Below, piece by piece: positions 57,531 to 64,000 of a stretch of 64,000 nucleotides of DNA. The notes under the pieces are model-generated. The model was not told the origin of the DNA. It did not search any database and worked only from the letters and a program-made list of their open reading frames with translations. The position numbers and the translations under genes are program-made. The DNA is from Xenorhabdus nematophila ATCC 19061 (lineage in GTDB: Bacteria > Pseudomonadota > Gammaproteobacteria > Enterobacterales > Enterobacteriaceae): NCBI RefSeq assembly GCF_000252955.1, contig NC_014228.1:930001-994000 (forward strand), read 5' to 3'. Within the stretch, counting starts at the first letter, position 1; each line of letters begins with the position of its first letter.

Positions 57531-58763
57531 ATGCAATCATTTGATGTGGTGATCGCAGGGGGCGGTATGGTTGGTCTGGCGCTGGCCTGTGGTTTGCAAG
57601 ATAGCGGTTTGCGCATCGCGATTGTAGAAGAACACCCACCGACAAAATTATTTGATACCAGAGATGAACACACACTACGTGTTTCAGCTATCAATGCAGC
57701 CAGTGAACGATTATTAACTCATCTTGGTGTTTGGCAGCATATTCTTTCAATGCGAGCCTGCCCTTATCAAGGTATGGAAGTGTGGGATCAGGATAGTTTC
57801 GGCCGTATTCAGTTTCAGGCGGCAGAAAATGGTCTGACACATCTCGGGCATATCATTGAAAATCATGTAATCAGGCAGGCACTCTGGCAACATGCAGAAA
57901 GCTTATCAGATGTGACGATTTTTACTCCGTCTTCCCTGAAAAATGTTGCCTGGGGAGAAAAAGAAGCTTTCATCACTTTATCTGATGGTAATATGCTGAC
58001 TTCACGGTTAGTCGTCGGTGCTGATGGTGCACATTCTTGGTTGCGGCAACATGCGGATATTCCGCAGACTTTCTGGGATTATGAACACCATGCGCTGGTT
58101 GCGACCATTCGGACTGAAGAGCCACATGAAGGTGTTGCACGTCAGGTTTTTCATGGTGATGGAATACTGGCTTTTCTGCCATTGTCAGAGCCTCATCTAT
58201 GCTCTATCGTTTGGTCATTGCCAACTGAATCTGCGCAGCAACGCAAGGCAATGGAAGCAGAACGCTTTAACCGGCAACTGAGCGTGACTTTTGATATGCG
58301 TCTTGGTCAATGTGAGCTGATCAGTGAGCGACAAAGCATTCCCCTGATGGGACGCTATGCCCGTAACTTTGCAGCGCATCGGTTAGCGCTTTTGGGAGAT
58401 GCCGCACATACTATCCATCCTTTAGCGGGTCAGGGTGTCAATCTGGGTTTTATGGATGTGGCAGAACTGATCGGGGAATTGAATCGTTTGAATCAGCAGG
58501 GCAAAGATATTGGTCAGTATCTCTATCTTGGGCGTTATGAGCGTCGCCGTAAACACAGTGCTGCGGTTATGCTTGCTGGCATGCAGGGTTTCCGTCAGTT
58601 ATTTGATGGCAATAATCCCGCTAAAAAGTTACTGCGTGATATTGGATTAGCATTGGCTAATCATTTACCAGGAGTGAAACCACAGTTACTTCGCCATGCA
58701 ATGGGGCTTAATGACCTCCCTGATTGGCTTACTTCCCAAACTTCTTCGGTTGAAAAAATCTAA
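57531..58763 (+). CDS. ubiI: 2-octaprenylphenol hydroxylase UbiI
   Basis: UbiI (VisC) is the FAD monooxygenase for C5 hydroxylation in ubiquinone synthesis. The 410 residues (E. coli 400) have FDVVIAGGGMVGLALACGLQ, LVVGADGAHSWLRQHADIP and RLALLGDAAHTIHPLAGQG followed by VNLGFMDVAEL. It resembles its neighbour ubiH along its length, an ancient duplication common to enterics. A hairpin lies shortly after the stop. Confidence 0.96.
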   Translation: MQSFDVVIAGGGMVGLALACGLQDSGLRIAIVEEHPPTKLFDTRDEHTLRVSAINAASERLLTHLGVWQHILSMRACPYQGMEVWDQDSFGRIQFQAAENGLTHLGHIIENHVIRQALWQHAESLSDVTIFTPSSLKNVAWGEKEAFITLSDGNMLTSRLVVGADGAHSWLRQHADIPQTFWDYEHHALVATIRTEEPHEGVARQVFHGDGILAFLPLSEPHLCSIVWSLPTESAQQRKAMEAERFNRQLSVTFDMRLGQCELISERQSIPLMGRYARNFAAHRLALLGDAAHTIHPLAGQGVNLGFMDVAELIGELNRLNQQGKDIGQYLYLGRYERRRKHSAAVMLAGMQGFRQLFDGNNPAKKLLRDIGLALANHLPGVKPQLLRHAMGLNDLPDWLTSQTSSVEKI

Positions 58764-58800
58764 TTTGGTAATTTATTTGGGATTAGTTTTTCTCATATTA

Positions 58801-58840
58801 GACTAAGGTGTGTTCAGTAGATTTATTTCACACTTTAGTC
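58801..58840 (+). terminator. Hairpin after ubiI
   Basis: GACTAAGGTGTG (58801-58812) pairs with CACACTTTAGTC (58829-58840), with one G-T pair, 38 bases after the ubiI stop. The T tract is weak, so termination is probable but not certain. Confidence 0.6.
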
Positions 58841-59136
58841 ATTTCCTGATTAAAAAAAATCAATTCCTGCCATTAATTACAAATTTTGAGTGTATTGACG
58901 CATTAAATCAGATAAAAATTCTGCATCATTATAAATGTTTTTTCAGGTTGCTACTCCAGCGTAACTAATTTATTTTATAGTTCATTTCCATTTTCAGTGA
59001 TAACGTCTGATCCCAAGGTATCGTTTGCGTGGTTAACCGCTTCTTTGCTTCATGATTCAACATCTGCCGGTTAATGCGCCGTATGTTTTTTCAGGTCACG
59101 AATGTTTTCATGTTAAGAATGGTAAAGAGGGAAATA
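58841..59136 (+). promoter_or_regulatory. Upstream region of the gcv operon
   Basis: With the hairpin before it, this fills the 373-base gap between ubiI and gcvT. It is AT-rich and contains CTAAT near 58972, the short motif bound by GcvA in E. coli. AGAGGG lies just before the gcvT ATG. E. coli gcvTHP is controlled by GcvA, GcvR, Lrp and PurR; sequence alone does not place their sites here. No glycine riboswitch pattern was noticed. Confidence 0.35.
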
Positions 59137-60234
59137 ATGTCAAAACACACCCCATTATATGATCAGCATCTGGCATGCGGAGCGCGCATGGTGGATTTTC
59201 ATGGCTGGATGATGCCTCTGCATTATGGTTCACAAATCGATGAGCATCACACAGTGCGTACCGATGCTGGTATTTTCGATGTTTCCCACATGACAATTGT
59301 GGATTTGCACGGTTCTGGCTGCCGTGATTTTCTCCGTTACCTTCTGGCAAATGATATCGCCAAACTGACCGAACAGGGCAAAGCGCTTTATACCGGAATG
59401 CTGAATGCTTCTGGTTGCGTCATTGATGACCTGATCGTCTATTTCTTCACTGATAACTTCTACCGCATGGTTGTTAATTCAGCGACCCGTGAGAAAGATT
59501 TAGCATGGCTTGAACAACACGCAGTGAAATATGACGTTGAGATTACTGTACGTGATGATTTAGCACTGATCGCTGTTCAAGGGCCAAATGCACAATCTAA
59601 AGTTCAATCATTATTAAGTGATGAACAAAAACACGCTGTAGCGGGTATGAAACCTTTCTTTGGTGTTCAGTCGGGGGATTTATTCCTTGCGACTACGGGT
59701 TATACCGGCGAAGCAGGGTATGAAATTGCGTTACCGAAAGAGCAGGCCGAAGATTTCTGGCAGCAACTGCTGGTTGCCGGTGTGAAACCAGCGGGATTAG
59801 GTGCGCGTGACACATTACGTCTTGAAGCCGGTATGAACCTCTATGGTCAGGAAATGGATGAAACCCTTTCACCTCTGGCGGCCAACATGGGATGGACAAT
59901 AGCCTGGAAACCGGAAGATCGTCAATTTATTGGCCGGGAAGCGTTGGAAAGACAGCGTGAAACAGGTACTGAACAATTAGTTGGGTTGGTTATGCGAGAA
60001 AAAGGGGTATTGCGTGGTGGGTTAATCGTCAGCTTCACAGATGATTCCGGAGAAGTACGTTCTGGTGTGATTACCAGCGGGACATTCTCCCCGACGTTAG
60101 GATTCAGCATCGCTCTTGCACGCGTACCACAAGGTATTGGTGAACAGGCAATTGTCCAGATCCGTAACCGTGAAATGCCCGTTAAAGTTGTTAAACCGGG
60201 TTTTGTGCGAATGGGAAAATCACTCGTAGAGTGA
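59137..60234 (+). CDS. gcvT: Glycine cleavage system T protein (aminomethyltransferase)
   Basis: GcvT releases ammonia from the aminomethyl lipoyl arm of GcvH and passes the carbon to tetrahydrofolate. The start is ATG 59137 ([20 protein letters not shown]) behind AGAGGG; the frame is open further upstream without homology. The 365 residues (E. coli 364) include [67 protein letters not shown] and the C-terminal [10 protein letters not shown]. Confidence 0.97.
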   Translation: MSKHTPLYDQHLACGARMVDFHGWMMPLHYGSQIDEHHTVRTDAGIFDVSHMTIVDLHGSGCRDFLRYLLANDIAKLTEQGKALYTGMLNASGCVIDDLIVYFFTDNFYRMVVNSATREKDLAWLEQHAVKYDVEITVRDDLALIAVQGPNAQSKVQSLLSDEQKHAVAGMKPFFGVQSGDLFLATTGYTGEAGYEIALPKEQAEDFWQQLLVAGVKPAGLGARDTLRLEAGMNLYGQEMDETLSPLAANMGWTIAWKPEDRQFIGREALERQRETGTEQLVGLVMREKGVLRGGLIVSFTDDSGEVRSGVITSGTFSPTLGFSIALARVPQGIGEQAIVQIRNREMPVKVVKPGFVRMGKSLVE

Positions 60235-60301
60235 TTTTTTAAACTCATGTTTTGATTGTTTTAATTTTTATTAATCAATAAAGAACAAGGAGATGGCAGC
60301 G

Positions 60302-60691
60302 ATGAGTCATGTACCAACAGAATTAAAATATACAGAATCACACGAATGGATTCGCTCAGAAGGCAATGCTGAATACACAATAGGTATTACTGAACATGCC
60401 CAACGATTATTGGGTGATATGGTCTTCATTGACTTACCTGAAGTTGGTGCTGAGGTAAGCAGTGGCGAAGATTGCGCCGTGGTGGAATCAGTGAAAGCCG
60501 CTTCTGATATTTATGCGCCGTTAAGCGGCAAAGTTATCGCAGTTAACCCTGACTTGGAAGGTTCTCCCGAGTTAGTGAATAGTGAACCTTATAATGAAGG
60601 TTGGCTGTTCCGCATCAAAATTACTGATGAGAGTGAACTAGCTAACTTGCTTGATGCTGAAGGTTATCAATCACTCCTGGAAGAAGAATAA
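60302..60691 (+). CDS. gcvH: Glycine cleavage system H protein (lipoyl carrier)
   Basis: GcvH carries the lipoyl arm between P, T and L (Lpd) proteins. From ATG 60302 it has 129 residues (E. coli 129), with AAGGAG nine bases upstream; an ATG at 60293 would lie against the ribosome site. The lipoyl Lys is in [39 protein letters not shown] and GWLFRIK also match. A strong terminator lies between it and gcvP. Confidence 0.97.
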   Translation: MSHVPTELKYTESHEWIRSEGNAEYTIGITEHAQRLLGDMVFIDLPEVGAEVSSGEDCAVVESVKAASDIYAPLSGKVIAVNPDLEGSPELVNSEPYNEGWLFRIKITDESELANLLDAEGYQSLLEEE

Positions 60692-60701
60692 TTGTTTTTC
60701 T

Positions 60702-60736
60702 CGCCCCATTCACAATGTGTATGGGGCGTTTTTTTG
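60702..60736 (+). terminator. Hairpin with T tract inside the gcv operon
   Basis: CGCCCCAT (60702-60709) and ATGGGGCG (60721-60728) form a GC-rich stem followed by seven or more T. It lies between gcvH and gcvP, so it would reduce gcvP transcription relative to gcvT and gcvH unless read through. Confidence 0.85.
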
Positions 60737-60772
60737 TGCCGTTTTTTAGCTAGTTTCAGGAAATTATCATCA

Positions 60773-63649
60773 ATGACTCAGACACTAATCCAACTTGAAA
60801 ATCAAGGTGAATTCATTCGTCGCCACATTGGTTCTTCCGATGAACAGCAAACAGAAATGCTGGCGATGGTGGGTGCAAATTCTCTTGACGATCTGATAAA
60901 TAAAATTGTTCCTCGTAATATCGCATTGTCAGAGCCACCCGCAGTCGGTGAAAGTGCGACAGAACAACAAGCCCTGGCTGAATTGAAAACAATAGCGAGC
61001 CAGAATCAGCGTTATCAGTCTTATATTGGTATGGGGTATGCACCATCAATACTCCCGCCCGTTATTCTGCGCAATTTATTGGAAAATCCGGGGTGGTATA
61101 CCGCATATACCCCTTACCAGCCGGAGGTTTCTCAAGGCCGATTGGAAGCTTTGCTGAACTTCCAGCAAGTGACGATTGACCTGACGGGGTTGGATCTCGC
61201 TTCAGCATCTTTATTGGATGAAGCAACAGCAGCAGCAGAAGCCATGGCAATGTCCAAACGGATCAGTAAGTTGAAAATAGCTGATCGTTTCTTTGTGGCT
61301 GATGATATTCATCCACAAACATTAGATGTTGTGCGTACCCGTGCTGAAACATTTGGATTTGAGGTCATTGTTGATAAAGCAGAAAAAGCACTGGAATTGG
61401 AAGGTGTATTCGGTGTCTTGTTACAACAAATCGGCACAACGGGCGAGGTTCACGATTACAGTGTTCTGATGACTCGCCTGAAAGAGAAAAGAATCATTGT
61501 CAGTGTGGCTGCGGATTTCATGGCATTAGTCATGCTGACAGCACCGGGCAAACAAGGCGCTGACATCGTATTTGGCTCTGCCCAACGTTTTGGTGTACCG
61601 ATGGGATATGGTGGCCCTCATGCTGCTTTCTTTGCTTGCCGGGATGAAGTCAAGCGTTCCATGCCGGGACGTATCATCGGTGTTTCCCGTGATGCTGCCG
61701 GTAACAGAGCGCTGCGTATGGCAATGCAGACACGTGAGCAACACATCCGTCGTGAAAAAGCGAATTCCAATATCTGTACTTCGCAGGTTTTATTGGCAAA
61801 TATCGCAGGTATGTATGCGGTTTATCACGGCGCTGAAGGTTTGAAACGTATCGCTAACCGTATTCACCGTCTGACAGATATCTTGGCTGCTGGCTTGAAA
61901 AAAGCAGGTATTACGCTGCGTCACCAAACATGGTTTGACACATTGGCTGTGGAAGTTGCAGATAAGGCTCAGGTATTGGCAAGAGCGGAAAAAGCGCAAA
62001 TTGACCTGCGTACCGATCTTCTGGGTGCCGTTGGCGTGTCATTACATGAAAGAACCTGCCGCGATGATTTAATCACGTTATTCCGGGTCTTAACGGGAAG
62101 TGACTCGATATTGGATATTGACACGCTCGATAGCGAACTGGCAGCGGCCAGCCAATCTATTCCTGTATCCATGCTGCGTCATGATGAAATCCTAACGCAT
62201 GATAACTTCTGTCGTTATCATAGCGAAACTGACATGATGCGTTATATGCACAGTCTGGAACGTAAAGATTTGGCGTTGAATCAGGCAATGATCCCGCTGG
62301 GTTCATGCACCATGAAACTGAACGCAGTTGCGGAAATCACCCCTATTACTTGGCCTGAATTTACCGATATGCATCCCTTCTGCCCGCCAGAACAAGCACA
62401 GGGTTACCATCAACTCATCAGCCAACTTTCCCGTTGGTTAGTGCTATTAACCGGATATGATGCGTTTTGTATGCAGCCAAACTCGGGCGCACAAGGGGAA
62501 TATGCTGGTTTGCTGGCGATCCGCCGGTATTACGCCAGCCGTGGTGAACAACATCGCCATATCTGCTTAATTCCAAGTTCAGCTCATGGTACAAACCCGG
62601 CTTCTGCACATATGGCGGGGATGACCGTTGTTGTTGTGGAATGTGATAAAGAAGGCAATATCGATCTGGCTGATTTGCGTGAAAAAGCAGAAAAACACAG
62701 TGATGACCTCGCTTGTATCATGGTGACTTATCCATCGACTCATGGAGTATATGAAGAAACCATCCGGGATATTTGCGACATCATCCACCAACACAATGGT
62801 CAGGTTTATCTGGATGGTGCGAACATGAACGCTCAGGTAGGTATCACCACACCGGGCTTTATTGGTGCAGATGTATCGCATTTGAATCTGCATAAAACCT
62901 TCTGTATTCCGCATGGTGGTGGTGGGCCAGGCATGGGACCGATTGGTGTGAAAAAACACCTTGCGCCATTTGTACCGGGCCATTCAGTGGTAGAAACGGA
63001 TGGAGTATCCACACTGGGTTCCGTCTCTGCCGCGCCATTTGGTAGCGCTTCTATTTTGCCAATTAGCTGGATGTATATCCGTATGATGGGAGCAAAAGGT
63101 CTGAAACAGGCCAGCCAAGTTGCGATATTGAATGCAAACTACATTGCGGCCCGTCTGAAAGGTGCTTATGAGATCCTTTATACCGGACGTGATGGTTATG
63201 TAGCCCACGAATGTATTCTGGATATCCGCCCATTGAAAGAAGCATTCGGCATCAGTGAAATGGATATCGCCAAGCGTTTGATTGATTACGGTTTCCATGC
63301 TCCGACTATGTCATTCCCTGTTTCAGGCACCTTGATGGTTGAGCCAACCGAATCAGAAAGCAAAATAGAAATTGATCGCTTCATTGACGCAATGCTGGCA
63401 ATTCGCGAAGAGATCAGCAAAGTAGCAAACGGAGAGTGGCCTTTGGAAGACAACCCTCTGGTCAATGCGCCACACACCCAAGCAGAGCTAGTTTCTGATT
63501 GGGATCACGCATACAGTCGTGAAGTTGCCGTTTTCCCGACCGTGGAAACTCAAGCCAACAAATACTGGCCCACAGTCAAACGTCTTGATGACGTTTACGG
63601 TGATCGTAATTTACATTGTTCGTGTGCACCGATTGGTGATTATCGTTAA
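60773..63649 (+). CDS. gcvP: Glycine dehydrogenase (decarboxylating), P protein
   Basis: GcvP is the PLP enzyme that decarboxylates glycine and loads the aminomethyl group on GcvH. The start is ATG 60773 ([20 protein letters not shown]); the open frame back to 60692 runs through the terminator and was not used. The 958 residues (E. coli 957) have [58 protein letters not shown], the [20 protein letters not shown] segment with the PLP Lys, and C-terminal [15 protein letters not shown]. Confidence 0.98.
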   Translation: MTQTLIQLENQGEFIRRHIGSSDEQQTEMLAMVGANSLDDLINKIVPRNIALSEPPAVGESATEQQALAELKTIASQNQRYQSYIGMGYAPSILPPVILRNLLENPGWYTAYTPYQPEVSQGRLEALLNFQQVTIDLTGLDLASASLLDEATAAAEAMAMSKRISKLKIADRFFVADDIHPQTLDVVRTRAETFGFEVIVDKAEKALELEGVFGVLLQQIGTTGEVHDYSVLMTRLKEKRIIVSVAADFMALVMLTAPGKQGADIVFGSAQRFGVPMGYGGPHAAFFACRDEVKRSMPGRIIGVSRDAAGNRALRMAMQTREQHIRREKANSNICTSQVLLANIAGMYAVYHGAEGLKRIANRIHRLTDILAAGLKKAGITLRHQTWFDTLAVEVADKAQVLARAEKAQIDLRTDLLGAVGVSLHERTCRDDLITLFRVLTGSDSILDIDTLDSELAAASQSIPVSMLRHDEILTHDNFCRYHSETDMMRYMHSLERKDLALNQAMIPLGSCTMKLNAVAEITPITWPEFTDMHPFCPPEQAQGYHQLISQLSRWLVLLTGYDAFCMQPNSGAQGEYAGLLAIRRYYASRGEQHRHICLIPSSAHGTNPASAHMAGMTVVVVECDKEGNIDLADLREKAEKHSDDLACIMVTYPSTHGVYEETIRDICDIIHQHNGQVYLDGANMNAQVGITTPGFIGADVSHLNLHKTFCIPHGGGGPGMGPIGVKKHLAPFVPGHSVVETDGVSTLGSVSAAPFGSASILPISWMYIRMMGAKGLKQASQVAILNANYIAARLKGAYEILYTGRDGYVAHECILDIRPLKEAFGISEMDIAKRLIDYGFHAPTMSFPVSGTLMVEPTESESKIEIDRFIDAMLAIREEISKVANGEWPLEDNPLVNAPHTQAELVSDWDHAYSREVAVFPTVETQANKYWPTVKRLDDVYGDRNLHCSCAPIGDYR

Positions 63650-63674
63650 TTGTTGTTTGTTTTTATAAACTGTA

Positions 63675-63705
63675 AAACCCCGTTTTGTAGACGGGGTTTA
63701 TTCTT
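63675..63705 (+). terminator. Terminator after gcvP
   Basis: AAACCCCGT (63675-63683) and ACGGGGTTT (63691-63699) form a 9-bp stem followed by ATTCTTT, 25 bases after the gcvP stop. Confidence 0.88.
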
Positions 63706-63733
63706 TAATAAATAAACAGTTAATTCACTTGTA

Positions 63734-63767
63734 TATACCCTTCGTCTTTCAAATCGCCGCTTTGTGG
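63734..63767 (-). repeat. ERIC end fragment, reversed
   Basis: TATACCCTTCGTCTTTCAAA followed by TCGCCGCTTTGTGG is the reverse complement of an ERIC right end, like the one finishing at 51484 before serA. The rest of the element is missing, so this is a truncated copy. Confidence 0.7.
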
Positions 63768-63792
63768 ATAGAGAATGTTGGGTTATCCACAA
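63762..63792. promoter_or_regulatory. Inverted pair of DnaA-box-like sequences
   Basis: TTATCCACA at 63783-63791 is a perfect DnaA box. TGTGGATAG at 63763-63771 is, on -, CTATCCACA, one base from consensus. Together TTGTGGATA and TATCCACAA form a 9-bp dyad with a 13-base spacer. They may bind DnaA or simply form a hairpin; nothing else origin-like is nearby. Confidence 0.4.
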
Positions 63793-63861
63793 TGGCTAAC
63801 TTAACAAATGATTCTGTTTTTATAGTAGTGGAATAGTTCTATCAAAATGATAAGGATATTT

Positions 63862-64000
63862 ATGAGAAGTATGGGTTTTGTTTTTCGGGTTTTTCAAGGT
63901 TCGTCAATAGTCGCCGCAATTATGTTTAATTTAGTAAAAAATCCTCTGAAAAGAGGCCATTTACAAGGTGTTATATTTTCTTACCTTCATAGTAAGCAAT
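63862..64000 (+). CDS. Possible start of a gene running off the window
   Basis: ATG 63862 follows TAAGGAT with about seven bases of spacing, and the frame stays open for 46 codons to the window end (MRSMGFVFRVFQGSSIVAAI at the start). The product is basic with a short hydrophobic stretch and was not recognised. It may be a true small gene or chance; the next sequence is needed to decide. Confidence 0.3.
   Translation, partial: MRSMGFVFRVFQGSSIVAAIMFNLVKNPLKRGHLQGVIFSYLHSKQ

Overview
The window is a chromosomal segment of an enterobacterium of the Morganellaceae type, most likely Xenorhabdus or Photorhabdus. The housekeeping proteins match their Escherichia coli counterparts closely, base composition is only moderately AT-rich, ERIC-like repeats are present, and a long AT-rich island carries a secreted Rhs (YD-repeat) toxin. 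The genus is inferred, not proven. No tRNA, rRNA, CRISPR array, prophage or complete insertion sequence was recognised.

Layout. (1) 1-16034: the division and cell wall (dcw) cluster, all on +: murF (cut by the window edge), mraY, murD, ftsW, murG, murC, ddlB, ftsQ, ftsA, ftsZ, lpxC, then secM-secA, with a dciA-like (DUF721) gene on - between lpxC and secM. The ftsZ frame is broken by one extra T near 10085-10087. (2) 16191-20285: an ABC-F ATPase (-) inserted between secA and mutT, then mutT (+) and yacG, zapD, coaE (-). (3) 20418-25441: type IV pilus genes hofC, hofB, ppdD (-), then ampD-ampE (+). guaC, nadC and aroP, which E. coli carries in this stretch, are absent. (4) 25740-32758: pdhR-aceE-aceF-lpd with a perfect PdhR operator and a strongly structured aceE leader. 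The E2 subunit has two lipoyl domains.

(5) 32852-43505 is the accessory island, where E. coli has only a short lpd-acnB interval. It holds an orphan PLP enzyme of the cysteine synthase fold, a decayed Rhs tip, a two-repeat candidate immunity protein, a 1934-residue Sec-exported Rhs protein (transglutaminase-like N-terminus, YD repeats, PD-(D/E)XK nuclease tip like Tox-REase-7), a small exported protein of unknown function, and a divergent mini-YD exported peptide with five 15-bp tandem repeats. This is the best candidate for a poorly described system.

(6) 43506-46681: acnB and yacL. (7) 46852-63649: a block that in E. coli lies far away, near 65-66 minutes: mscS, argO, yggE, argP, rpiA, serA, fau, 6S RNA, zapA, ygfB, pepP, ubiH, ubiI and gcvTHP. 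The yacL/mscS boundary is therefore a rearrangement junction relative to E. coli. An ERIC element sits in the serA leader behind a CRP-like site, and a possible further gene starts at the right edge.
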